DNA of 64,000 nucleotides from Deltaproteobacteria bacterium (GTDB lineage Bacteria > Myxococcota_A > Polyangia > Polyangiales > Ga0077539), in NCBI GenBank assembly GCA_030694465.1, contig JAUXYJ010000029.1:1-64000 (forward strand). Direction: 5' to 3'. Positions 55,002 through 63,704 of this stretch are shown one piece after another (position 1 is the stretch's first letter; each line of letters starts with the position of its first letter). The position numbers and the translations under genes were made by a program. Below the pieces are notes generated by a model that had not been told where the DNA came from, searched no databases, and worked only from the letters and a program-made list of their open reading frames with translations.

Positions 55002-55361
55002 TCAGTCGGGCCGCGGCAGGGCCAAGAGCGACTCGCACAAGAGCGGCTCGTGCGCGCGCCCTGCGAGCTCGACCAGGGCCAAGACAACCTCTTCGCGGCT
55101 CGCCCACTGGGCCACGCTCACGGTCGCCCAGCGAGCGCCCCTGGGCTGCCCCCAGTCGCGCCCGCTCGCGGTCGACACCCCTCGCGACCCATGAAACACG
55201 GCGATGCGCACCTTGGGCAGCGCCAGCTCGCGCAGGACCTGCAGCGCAAACTGCCGCGCGTCGTAGCCCTCAATGAGCGACTCGTAGCGCCGATAGGTCT
55301 GCTCGCGCCACACATAGCGCGCCTGCTCGTCGTCGCGTTGCCTACGCTGCTGCCCTTGCAT
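55002..55361 (-). CDS. Hypothetical small protein
   Basis: A 119-aa basic protein beginning MQGQQRRQRDDEQARYVWRE, with Tyr-rich YRRYESLIEGYDARQFALQV and a strand-like KVRIAVFHGSRGVST. The open frame runs to 55679, but the upstream portion is Cys/Arg-rich and reads like non-coding sequence. The gene converges with the HD gene and its start is uncertain. No family is recognised. Confidence 0.5.
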   Translation of the reverse strand: MQGQQRRQRDDEQARYVWREQTYRRYESLIEGYDARQFALQVLRELALPKVRIAVFHGSRGVSTASGRDWGQPRGARWATVSVAQWASREEVVLALVELAGRAHEPLLCESLLALPRPD

Positions 55362-56090
55362 CGGGCGAGTGTGACACCCCGCACGCACGAGAGCACGCAA
55401 GCGCTGCGAGCCTTTGACCGACTCGACACACAAAGCAACCTGTGCCCTCGCGCGGCCCCGCGCACTCACAGATTGAGCTCGTCTAACGCTGCGCTGCGCA
55501 GGCCTAAGCACCGGCGCAATCCGCCCGCGCGCAGCGAGCGCCTCGGTCACTCGCCTTGTGTTCACTGCGCAGCCCTCGCCTGCGTACCCGCAGCACCGAC
55601 AGCCGTTGTCAGCCTTCCCTGATGATCGACAGCACCCGCGGTGTACCCGCACCAAACGTGCGCCCACGTGGCACGCCACCCCGCGCAGCAGTCTCCACGG
55701 CGATCGACGCAGAGGCTCTCAGCACCCTCACAGGGTGGCCCGAGACTCAACGTTGATCTCACACCCACCACGCCAGGGTGGTCCGAGACTCAACGTTGAT
55801 CTCACTGCCACCATGGCAGGGTGGCCTGAGACTCAACGTTGAGCCCGCCACCACCATGGCAGGGTGGCCTGAGACTCAACTTTGATCTTGTGACCACCCC
55901 AGCCGGGTGGTCCGAGACTCAACTTTGATCTCGTGACCACCACGCCCGGGTGCTTTGGGATGCAACGTGGGTCTCTCGTACCTGCCCTCGGATGAGACCG
56001 CCGGGTCGGAGATAACTCGGCATGACTTTGTGCAGGGTGAGCCTAGCCCAACGCGAGTCGCGCTCGTTGCCTGGTGGCATGCTCTGGCCC
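55362..56090. other. Large intergenic region of 729 bp with a tandem repeat
   Basis: No convincing gene lies here. The stretch 55362-55730 is less GC-uniform and featureless to my reading. From 55731 to 55988 a 43-bp tandem repeat occurs (see separate entry). The last 100 bp lead to the start of the hypothetical gene at 56091 without a clear promoter. Confidence 0.6.
55731..55988. repeat. 43-bp tandem repeat array with nested palindromes
   Basis: Five 43-bp units start at 55731, 55774, 55817, 55860 and 55903, and a degenerate sixth at 55946. Each unit contains the palindrome core TCAACGTTGA (degenerate TCAACTTTGA in later units) flanked by GAGAC and TCTC, and at unit joints CCACC pairs with GGGTGG. 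It is intergenic and not in frame with any gene. It could be a DNA-protein binding array, a REP-type element or a transcribed structured RNA. Confidence 0.85.
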
Positions 56091-56975
56091 ATGAAGCCAG
56101 CCAAATCCACCACAGGCAAGACACCCAGCAAGCGCCCTTCTAAAGTGCGCGCCAAGCCGAGCGACGCAGTGCACTTGAGCCCTCTTGAGAGCCCAGCGCA
56201 CTCCCACCTCGAGCCCTTCGACCGAACGCAATACAGCACGCTCCCGATGCTGAGCCTCGCCGAGACCGTCGCGCTCGGGACCGCGCTGCTCAACGCCCTT
56301 GAGAGCGCCCTGCCCGGCGTACGCCCCGAGCCTGTGCAAGAGAGCGCCAACGAGCTCAGAGCGCTCTTGGCCACACGCCCTTCGGCCAAGGCAAAGCCCG
56401 CCGCAGGAGCGCACCCTTCACCGCGCGACGCGGACGCCGAAATGGACAACGCCTGGGGTGCGCTCATCGAGCGGCTCAAGTCGTATGCGCGGCTCCCGGC
56501 CGAGCTCTACCCTAAGTCTCGACGCGCAGTAGAGCTCTTAGAGATCCTCGCGCCCGATGGGCTCTCGGTGCTCAGGCTCGCGTACGCCAAGCAGTGGTCT
56601 GTGCTCGAGCCCCGCGTCCGCGCGCTCAACGCAACAGAGCTGCGCCGTGACGTCGCCCTGCTCGTGGGCGAGGACTTTGTCGCCGAAGCCACCCGCGCGT
56701 TTGACCAATACGGGAGGTCTCTCGGGATCACCGAGTCAGTCCCGGTTCCCACCAAACAACCTGACCCCGCACAGTCCCTCCGCGCGCTGCGCGAGACCCT
56801 GAGTGAGCTGATCTTTCAGCTCGCCGCCAGCGCCAACGCGCGCAAGCCCGCGAGCATCACCCAGGCCCGTGCGGCCCTGCGCCCAGTGGATGAGTTTAGG
56901 GCCGCGGTCGCTCGCCGCACGCTGCAAAACACCAAGCGCGGCAGGCCCTCAGAGCCGCCGCCCGCCGAGGGCTGA
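56091..56975 (+). CDS. Hypothetical helical protein
   Basis: A 294-aa protein. A basic N-terminal tail (KPAKSTTGKTPSKRPSKVRA) leads to helical segments around 45-80 (LSLAETVALGTALLNALESA), 110-240 (GALIERLKSYARLPAELYP) and a charged C-terminal region ending GRPSEPPPAEG. No domain is recognised. Its tail and helical style recall the 5131-5907 cas-operon gene and the 39285-40139 protein, but sequence identity is not obvious. ATG 56091 is chosen because earlier starts (56022, 56079) lie in unlike sequence. Confidence 0.7.
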   Translation: MKPAKSTTGKTPSKRPSKVRAKPSDAVHLSPLESPAHSHLEPFDRTQYSTLPMLSLAETVALGTALLNALESALPGVRPEPVQESANELRALLATRPSAKAKPAAGAHPSPRDADAEMDNAWGALIERLKSYARLPAELYPKSRRAVELLEILAPDGLSVLRLAYAKQWSVLEPRVRALNATELRRDVALLVGEDFVAEATRAFDQYGRSLGITESVPVPTKQPDPAQSLRALRETLSELIFQLAASANARKPASITQARAALRPVDEFRAAVARRTLQNTKRGRPSEPPPAEG

Positions 56976-57059
56976 GCGCTCAGCGCCGGGGGGGGACTGG
57001 GTTTGAAGCGCCAGCGGTTGCATCGCGCTGGGCAAGGCAAGACAATCTCAGCACCCACC

Positions 57060-57812
57060 ATGAAGCCCCTAGGCGCCTTGCCTCTGCTCTTTGCCCTCGC
57101 CGCCTGCGCGAGCCCCAGCCAACCCACCGACACGGCCCTCCAAGACAGCGCGACACCGAGCGACGACGTCGCCGAAGACACGCTGCCACCGCCGATGGAT
57201 GCACAAGCGCAAGACAGCGCGGTCGAGATGGACGCCAGCACGGCGGATGTCACCGAGCCCGAGGCCGCGGTCGAGGCCGCGGTCGAGGCCTCAGCGGGGC
57301 TGTGCAGCGGGTCGGCCGACTGCGAGGTGTTTTGCCAGCGGATGACCGCGCGCTGCGCCATGGGCGCCATGTGCTCGGTCAACGGAGCCGACCAGTGCCC
57401 CCGCTGGGCGACCAACTGCGAGACCCTGTGCGGGATCGGGCTCAACGTGCTCGAAGACTACGACATCGTGCGCGCGGTCAACGCGACGCCAACGTGCGCC
57501 GAAGCGCAGACACGGTTTCAGATGTGCAGCTCGTTTGCGACGCGCTGCCCCGAGCCCCAAGAGACCCTCTGCGATCTTCGCTGTGGTGGACGCTCACGGC
57601 GCTCTTGCGCCATGGGCGCAGCCTGCAACATCGCCGTCGCGCCGATGGAGCCCAATGACTTCTGCGAGACCATCGAGGGCGCCTGCACCACCACGTGCCA
57701 GCTCGCCTCGGGTCGCGGAGGCCGCGGAGGCATGGCCTGGGAATGCGCCGCGCGCGCCAGCAACTGCGCAGCCCTCGTGGACTGCATCAACCGCTGTGCT
57801 CCGCGCGAGTAA
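57060..57812 (+). CDS. Cys-rich lipoprotein
   Basis: A 250-aa lipoprotein: lipobox LFALAAC (Cys 16), an acidic Asp/Ala/Glu linker (about 20-80) with AAVEAAVEA repeats, and a Cys-rich C-terminal domain (about 80-250) with more than 20 cysteines in paired spacing (CSGSADCEVFCQRM, CAMGAMCSV, CETLCGIG, CDLRCGGRSRRSC, CTTTCQLA, CINRC). It probably folds by disulfides outside the cytoplasm. Its neighbours are a hypothetical gene and a kinase. Confidence 0.85.
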   Translation: MKPLGALPLLFALAACASPSQPTDTALQDSATPSDDVAEDTLPPPMDAQAQDSAVEMDASTADVTEPEAAVEAAVEASAGLCSGSADCEVFCQRMTARCAMGAMCSVNGADQCPRWATNCETLCGIGLNVLEDYDIVRAVNATPTCAEAQTRFQMCSSFATRCPEPQETLCDLRCGGRSRRSCAMGAACNIAVAPMEPNDFCETIEGACTTTCQLASGRGGRGGMAWECAARASNCAALVDCINRCAPRE

Positions 57813-57905
57813 GCACCCTCGCGGTACGTGGGCGACAAGCCGGCGCCCCTAAGCCACAGCACAGCCGCCTCGCGCCATGCTCTCTACCCTACAAGCCCCC
57901 CACCG

Positions 57906-59876
57906 ATGCCCGAAGCCGCCTCGCCCCCCACGATCGATCAGCTCTGGACCCTGCACGGCCTCGACCGCGCCCCCAGTGATCTCAGCACCGACGCGACCCT
58001 CACCGCGCAGACCCTCACCGCGCAGACCCTCACCGCGACACACGAGGCGACACCCGCACCGTTTACACCGCGAGACACCAGCGATTTGCCCGTGATCTCG
58101 CTCGCGATGGGCGCTCTCTCGGGTGCCCCTGTGCTGAGCACCGGGCACACGCCAGACCTGATCGTGCAGCGTGTCTTGGGCGAGGGCGGGATGGGCAGGG
58201 TCTTGCTTGCCACACAGCAGTCCCTCGGCCGTGAGGTCGCGCTCAAGGTGCTCAAGCCCGAGGTGAGCTCGGCGTCCACCGTGCAGGCGCTCTTGAGCGA
58301 GGCGCGCATCGCGGGCTCGCTTGAGCACCCGAACATTGTCCCGATCCATGCGCTGGGGCTCGATACGCAGGGTCGGCCCCTGCTGGTCATGAAGCGCATC
58401 GAGGGCGTCTCGTGGCGCGAGGTGCTGCAAGACCCCGAGCACCCCGCGTGGACGCGCTTGCTCGTGAGCACCGACGACAAGCTGGTCGCGTCGGTGCAGG
58501 TGCTCATGGCCGTGTGTGACGCCGCACAGTTTGCTCACGAGCACGGGGTGATCCACCGAGATATCAAGCCCGACAACGTGATGCTCGGCCGCTGGGGCGA
58601 GGTCTATCTCGTCGACTGGGGCATCGCGGCACGGCTCGCCGCAGACACTCCCACACAGCTCGTCGGGACCCCAGGCTACATGGCCCCCGAGATGCTCTCG
58701 GGCAACGTGCGCGATCTGGACACGCGCGCCGACGTGTACCTCTTGGGGGCGACGCTGCACGAGGTCCTGACGGGCACCGCGCGCCACGCGGGAGCCACCC
58801 TGTACGCAGCGCTGGTCTCGGCCCTTGAGAGCGCCCCGGTGGTCTATGGGCCCGAGGTACAGGCAGAGCTCGCGGCCCTCGCCAACCAGGCGACCCACCA
58901 CGACCGCGAAGAACGCCCCCCGAGCGCCGAGGCCCTGCGGGTACAGCTCGCCACGTGGCTGCGCCACCGGGCTTCGTCTCGGCTGGCCGAGCAGACCCGC
59001 GCCCGGCTGAGTGACCTCGCCACGGCGGCACAGGACGCAGCGATTGACGCGCTCGTTCCGCGGCTCGCGTTTGACCGGATCGCGACCGAGTGCCGCTTTG
59101 CGTTTGCCCAAGCGCTGAGCACCTGGGCTGACAACCCCATCGCCCACGAGGGCCTGCGCACCTGCCTGACGCAGATGCTCACGGTCGCCCTGGCCCGCGA
59201 GCACCTCGAGAGCGCCGAGGCCCTGTCGGCCGAGCTAGGAGCCCACGCCGCCCCCTTTGCGCCCGCCCTGACCGCCCTCAAGCGGGCGCGCGCACAGCAA
59301 GCCGACGAGGCCCGCGAGGGCGCTCAGTACCGCCGCGAGTTTGACCCCAGCGTCTCGCGCCGCGAGAGACTGATTGTGCTTGGGGTGGGCGTGTGTGCCG
59401 CGCTGGCTATCGCGGGCTACCTCGCGGCACAGGGCGGAGCCAGCACGGCCACGGTGAAGCAATCGCTGGCGTTTGCGCTGTTTAGCCTCGGGTGCATCGG
59501 GACGGCGACCTGGGTACTTCGTGCCCAAGTGATGGCGAGTACGCTCAGCCGTCGGATGGGTGCCGTGGTCTTCTTGGCGCTCTTGACCATCACCCTCAAC
59601 CGCGCACTCGCCCTGTGGCACGGAAACACAGACCTCGCCGCCGTGCTCATGGGAGACCTGCAGCTGATGGGCGCGATCTGTGCGCTCTCCACGGTGGCGA
59701 TCGCGCGATGGTTTGTGGGCCCCACGCTGGCGCTCTACGCCGGGAGCGCGCTGATCGTGGCCTACCCCGCGCACGCCGCGCAGCTGTTTACCTTGGCCCC
59801 GGTACTCGCGCTCGGCATGGCCATGGTCGCGACGCGCAACGCACGACAACGCCCTCTCGAAGCCCACGAAGGCTAA
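57906..59876 (+). CDS. Polytopic-membrane Ser/Thr kinase
   Basis: A 656-aa kinase. A disordered N-terminus has a TLTAQTLTAQTLTA repeat. Kinase motifs: GEGGMGRVL (92-100), K114 (VALKVL), HRDIKPDN (217-224) and DWG (237-239) instead of DFG, with GTPGYMAPE. A helical region (about 380-500) precedes a C-terminal membrane region (about 515-645) with perhaps five helices (for example ERLIVLGVGVCAALAIAGYL, MGAVVFLALLTITLNRALAL). Its substrate is unknown. ATG 57906 is chosen over 57828. Confidence 0.92.
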   Translation: MPEAASPPTIDQLWTLHGLDRAPSDLSTDATLTAQTLTAQTLTATHEATPAPFTPRDTSDLPVISLAMGALSGAPVLSTGHTPDLIVQRVLGEGGMGRVLLATQQSLGREVALKVLKPEVSSASTVQALLSEARIAGSLEHPNIVPIHALGLDTQGRPLLVMKRIEGVSWREVLQDPEHPAWTRLLVSTDDKLVASVQVLMAVCDAAQFAHEHGVIHRDIKPDNVMLGRWGEVYLVDWGIAARLAADTPTQLVGTPGYMAPEMLSGNVRDLDTRADVYLLGATLHEVLTGTARHAGATLYAALVSALESAPVVYGPEVQAELAALANQATHHDREERPPSAEALRVQLATWLRHRASSRLAEQTRARLSDLATAAQDAAIDALVPRLAFDRIATECRFAFAQALSTWADNPIAHEGLRTCLTQMLTVALAREHLESAEALSAELGAHAAPFAPALTALKRARAQQADEAREGAQYRREFDPSVSRRERLIVLGVGVCAALAIAGYLAAQGGASTATVKQSLAFALFSLGCIGTATWVLRAQVMASTLSRRMGAVVFLALLTITLNRALALWHGNTDLAAVLMGDLQLMGAICALSTVAIARWFVGPTLALYAGSALIVAYPAHAAQLFTLAPVLALGMAMVATRNARQRPLEAHEG

Positions 59877-59943
59877 CGCCCGCGGAGGTGCGCTGGGGGT
59901 TGACTCACACCCTTATACTGCGATGCAGAATGGCAGCGCTCTG

Positions 59944-61074
59944 TCAGCGAAACAGAACGGTGTCGCACATCAGGTTGCCATGCCGATTGGGTGTCGCGGC
60001 GCCAGCCAAGCAGCCAATCTCGCCGAAGGTCGCTGCGCCTACAAACGGCGCGCCTCCGAGCTGCTCGCGGTAGAGCTTTGCGACGTCCGAGGTCTTGTCG
60101 CCGATCGCGAGGACGCAGCCGCCACAATAGATCAGGATGCCCCCGAGGACGGCGTCGTCGCGGTGCGCTCGCGCGCGGTTAACGACCTGCGTCGTGCGCT
60201 CAAGCAGCGACTCGGTGGTGCCCATCATCAGTACGACCTCATCGCCCTTTGCGAACTCAGTGAAGAACGACAGCGCTCCGTCCTCGTGGATCTGGTGCGG
60301 GTGCGAGAGCAGATACCGCGGCGTGCCTTTATGTCGGTCAACCAGCCGCCCAATGGGCGCGAGCGTCGTGTCCGCGAGCACCGTCGAGGTCTTGCCCATA
60401 AACCGCGTGAGCGCTCCCTGGCGCCAGTGGTTGTAGACCTGCGCTGCGGGCGCGCCGTCGATCTCGAACACCGTACGCCCCTGCGCTCGGGTCACTACGC
60501 CCTTCTGGTGGGTGGGGAGATACCCCGCGACGAAAGCACCCAAGGGCTCCTGCGCGGCCGTAAAGCCCATCAAGACAAAGCCCTCGGTCTCGATCTGTGA
60601 GCCCGAGAAGATCTTCCATTGGCCCGACAGGTCGTTGTCTGCGGCGCTGCCGCCGTACGCTGGCGGAGCGCTGTTTTTGAAGGCGTCGTCGATGCCCTTG
60701 AGAATGCGCTCTTCGAAGCCAGGCGTCGCGTGCAACAACAGCGTGTCCGGCGCGCGCCCGAGCTCACGAACCAGCTGCTCGGCGGCCTCGCGCGCCATGC
60801 GTTGGGCGCTCGTGGCAGTGCACTTGCGGATCACGCTCGCAGCACGCACGGGGTCCTTCTCGTCTGCGACCAACAGGTGCAGTCCCTTGCGAAAACCTCC
60901 GGGCGTAAACACTCCTCCCGACGAGGTGCAGCCCGCGAGCACGCCCGAGGTCGCGCGGCCTGCCCACGCCGGCAACAGCGTCGCAAGAGGCGCGTCGACC
61001 GTCGCGTAGGCGATCCCCCACGAGAAAATTGGGGTCGTACTTGGAGACTCTCTCGACGTGTCGATCCAGCGCAT
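59944..61074 (-). CDS. FIST domain sensory protein
   Basis: A 376-aa protein with FIST N and FIST C domains: an N-terminal half with WAGRATSGVLAGCTSSGGVF and PDTLLLHATPGFEERILKGI, then YGGSAADNDLSGQWKIFSG, GFVLMGFTAAQEPLGAF, and a C-terminal half with VYNHWRQGALTRFMG, HPHQIHEDGALSFFTEF, and FVGAATFGEIGCLAG. FIST domains are proposed to bind small ligands such as amino acids. No output domain is present, so it may work with an unlinked kinase. It diverges from the TonB-dependent receptor gene. Confidence 0.88.
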   Translation of the reverse strand: MRWIDTSRESPSTTPIFSWGIAYATVDAPLATLLPAWAGRATSGVLAGCTSSGGVFTPGGFRKGLHLLVADEKDPVRAASVIRKCTATSAQRMAREAAEQLVRELGRAPDTLLLHATPGFEERILKGIDDAFKNSAPPAYGGSAADNDLSGQWKIFSGSQIETEGFVLMGFTAAQEPLGAFVAGYLPTHQKGVVTRAQGRTVFEIDGAPAAQVYNHWRQGALTRFMGKTSTVLADTTLAPIGRLVDRHKGTPRYLLSHPHQIHEDGALSFFTEFAKGDEVVLMMGTTESLLERTTQVVNRARAHRDDAVLGGILIYCGGCVLAIGDKTSDVAKLYREQLGGAPFVGAATFGEIGCLAGAATPNRHGNLMCDTVLFR

Positions 61075-61210
61075 AGGTTTCGTCCACTCCCTCGCCTATG
61101 ACGCTAACCGAACGACTCTCGCTTTGTCATCACACTTATACGTTTAATCCGCTCAAAACATTGACGCTCTGGCTGCGAACCGGCGCGACATTGGCCCACT
61201 CTGCCTCGCG

Positions 61211-61264
61211 CTCGCCCTCGCCCTCGCCCTCACCCTCGCCCTCACCCTCGCCCTCGCCCTCGCC
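61211..61264 (+). repeat. Hexamer tandem repeat upstream of receptor gene
   Basis: Nine copies of CTCGCC (two as CTCACC) lie in the FIST/receptor intergenic region. They read as SerPro repeats if translation began at 61098, but I place the receptor start at 61329, leaving them in the leader. The tract is likely to vary in length. Confidence 0.85.
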
Positions 61265-61328
61265 AGCGTCGCAAACCACGCTGCACGACGACGCTTGCCT
61301 GATGCCCACCGCGGGCCAACACCCACCG

Positions 61329-63704
61329 ATGCTCTCGCCCGTGATTGCCGTATGCTCGCGCGCACTTGTGAGCCGACGATCTCTCGCACTGACCTTGGCG
61401 CTCTGCGCGATGGCGCCCACAGGGGCCCGCGCCGACACGCCCCCGCGCGTGCAGAGCGTCCCCGAGATCACGCCCGCGCCGGGTACCCAGGCGGCGCCCA
61501 ACGCGTCGATCTTGCTCGAGATCACCATCACCGAGCAGGGCCGCGCGGTGGACCCAGTGATCATTGAGGGCCTCGATGACGAGACCAATGGGCGGGTGCT
61601 CGATGCCACCCGCGCGATGGTGTTCACCCCGGCCGAGCACGAGGGGCAGCCCGCACGCGTGCGGGTGCGGTTTAGGTTTCGCCTGCAATCGAGCCCACCG
61701 ATCGCACCTCCTGTGGTCAGCACACCGGCGCCTCCCGTGCCCACACCGACGCCCCCCGCACCCACGCCTACCCCACGCACACCTCGCACACCAACGCCCC
61801 CGCGCGAGGGCGACGAGCAAGATGTCACCGTGCGCGGAACCCGCCCCGAGCCCGGCGCCGCCACCCGCGAGATCTTTCGCGCCGAAGAGCTCACCACGGT
61901 GCCGGGGACCTTCGGAGAGCCCCTGCGCGTCGTGGCCTCGCTGCCGGGTGTCGGGCGCTCGCCGTTGGGGGTCGGGTTCTTTCTCGTCCGCGGGGCGTCG
62001 TTTGAGAACACCGGGTTCATCGTGGACGGGTTTCCGGTGCTGAATCTCTATCACTTTGGCGCGGGGCCGAGCGTGATCGCCTCGCCCTTTGTCTCGTCGG
62101 TCGAGTTTGAGCCCGGCAACTATCCGCTCGCGTACGGGCGCTTCTCCGCGGGGCTCATCCAGGTGCGCACCGACGCGCCGCGCCCCCGCAAGCTGCGCGC
62201 CATTGTCGAGATTGATCTCTTGCGCGCCTCGGGTTTTATCTCAGCGCCGATCGGCCAGACCGGCTCGCTCTCGTTCGCGATGCGCCGGAGTTATTACGAC
62301 CCGTTCTTGCTCGCGGTCGCGCCCGGAGTCTTCGTGGGCTACGGCGACGCGCAGGCCCGCTTCGAGGTCGACCTCGCGCCACGGACGCGCTTCACCGTGT
62401 TTGCGTTTGCGTCCACCGATCGCTTCACCGTGGGCCCCGACGGGCCCTACCTCGCGAGCCCTTTTCGTGCGGGATTAGACTACGCGTTTTGGCGCACCAT
62501 CGCGCGGGTCGAGCACCGCGCGTCACGCGATCTTCGCATCGAGTTTGCCTCGCTCATTGGCTGGGATCGCGTCGAGGTCTTGCAGAACCGCAGGCTCAAC
62601 ATGACCCGCACCAACGAGAGTTCGGTCCTGCAGGGAAACGTGTTTGGGCAGCGATTGACCGTGCACACACGCTTGTCGAGTGTGCACCGCGCGCACATGG
62701 GCTTCGACGCCCTCGGGCAGGTCTACAACGTGACGGCGACCGAGCGCAGCAACACCGTGCGCCCCACGCAGCTCACACAGTCCAACGTAGCGTTCTTTAG
62801 CGAGCACAATTTTTCGCTCGATCCCGTGCAAATTGTCACCGGAGTCCGCGCTGAGTACGCACGCTATGCGTCCATCAATCGCTGGCTCTTTGATCCGCGC
62901 TTGGTGCTTCGCTACAAGATGCACCCGTGGGTGACCGCGGTGCTGGGCTCGGGGCTCTTTCACCAACTGCCCAACGCGCTCTTGATGGTCGCGGGGTTTA
63001 CGCTGCCGCCACAGCGCGCATGGCAAAACTCGCTCGGCGTAGAGCTTGACCTCGGCAACGTGCTCGACGCGAGAGTCACCGGGTATTTCAACTGGCTCTT
63101 TGACCTCCCGCCCCTCGGCGGCATCGCGCCCTCGATCGGAAACCCCAGCGTCGACGAGGACCTCGGCGTTGACGCTCGCACCGCGTTTAACTACCAAGGC
63201 CGCGCGTATGGTCTCGAGCTTTTTCTCAGGCGAAAGCTCGAGCGAGGGCTCTATGGCTGGGTGAGCTACACGCTCTCGCGCTCAGAGCGCTTTGGCCCCA
63301 ACGGCCCCGTGACGTTGTTTAACTACGACCAGACACACGTGTTTAACGTCGCGCTCTCGTACAAGGTCAACGAGCACTGGAGGCTCGGCGCGAGGTTTCA
63401 ATTCGCCAGCGGATCTCCTACGGCGGATGTCACCGGCGGGATTCTCAACAGCGACGAGGGGACCTACGATCCCTTCGCGACGGGCATGACCGCGCGCAAC
63501 CCGTCGTCTAACCAGCTCGACGTCCGCGTGGACTACACCTTCCGTTGGCGAGGGCTCAAAATGAACGCGTTCTTAGACGTCATCAACGCCTACAACGCGC
63601 AGAACGGAGACCTCGGCTGGGCCTACCGCTACGACTTCGCCGCGCGCGTCCCCGGCGGCGGGATCCCGCTGCTCCCCACGATCGGCCTCCGAGGTGAGCT
63701 GTGA
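61329..63704 (+). CDS. TonB-dependent receptor with N-terminal TonB C-terminal-like domain
   Basis: A 791-aa outer membrane protein, paralogous in layout to 21787-24204. Signal peptide (cleavage near residue 35, TGARA-DT), TonB C-terminal-type domain (ILLEITITEQGRAVDPVIIE, DATRAMVFTPAEHEGQPARV, RVRFRFRL), Pro/Thr-rich linker, plug (VTVRGTRPEPGAATREIFRA, FIVDGFPVLNLYHFG, VEFEPGNYPLAYGRFSAG) and beta barrel to the final RGEL. The start is uncertain: the frame is open from 61098 through a SerPro repeat, but the signal peptide begins at 61329. Its stop overlaps the next gene by 4 nt. The substrate is unknown. Confidence 0.88.
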   Translation: MLSPVIAVCSRALVSRRSLALTLALCAMAPTGARADTPPRVQSVPEITPAPGTQAAPNASILLEITITEQGRAVDPVIIEGLDDETNGRVLDATRAMVFTPAEHEGQPARVRVRFRFRLQSSPPIAPPVVSTPAPPVPTPTPPAPTPTPRTPRTPTPPREGDEQDVTVRGTRPEPGAATREIFRAEELTTVPGTFGEPLRVVASLPGVGRSPLGVGFFLVRGASFENTGFIVDGFPVLNLYHFGAGPSVIASPFVSSVEFEPGNYPLAYGRFSAGLIQVRTDAPRPRKLRAIVEIDLLRASGFISAPIGQTGSLSFAMRRSYYDPFLLAVAPGVFVGYGDAQARFEVDLAPRTRFTVFAFASTDRFTVGPDGPYLASPFRAGLDYAFWRTIARVEHRASRDLRIEFASLIGWDRVEVLQNRRLNMTRTNESSVLQGNVFGQRLTVHTRLSSVHRAHMGFDALGQVYNVTATERSNTVRPTQLTQSNVAFFSEHNFSLDPVQIVTGVRAEYARYASINRWLFDPRLVLRYKMHPWVTAVLGSGLFHQLPNALLMVAGFTLPPQRAWQNSLGVELDLGNVLDARVTGYFNWLFDLPPLGGIAPSIGNPSVDEDLGVDARTAFNYQGRAYGLELFLRRKLERGLYGWVSYTLSRSERFGPNGPVTLFNYDQTHVFNVALSYKVNEHWRLGARFQFASGSPTADVTGGILNSDEGTYDPFATGMTARNPSSNQLDVRVDYTFRWRGLKMNAFLDVINAYNAQNGDLGWAYRYDFAARVPGGGIPLLPTIGLRGEL

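Noticed and set aside
59898..59920. TTGACT and TATACT near 59900 as a promoter
   Set aside because: The boxes are only about eight bases apart and the region lies between two convergent genes.
61098..61328. N-terminal extension of the second receptor with SerPro repeats
   Set aside because: The extension has no signal peptide and comes from a hexamer repeat. A clear signal peptide starts at 61329, though this is not certain.
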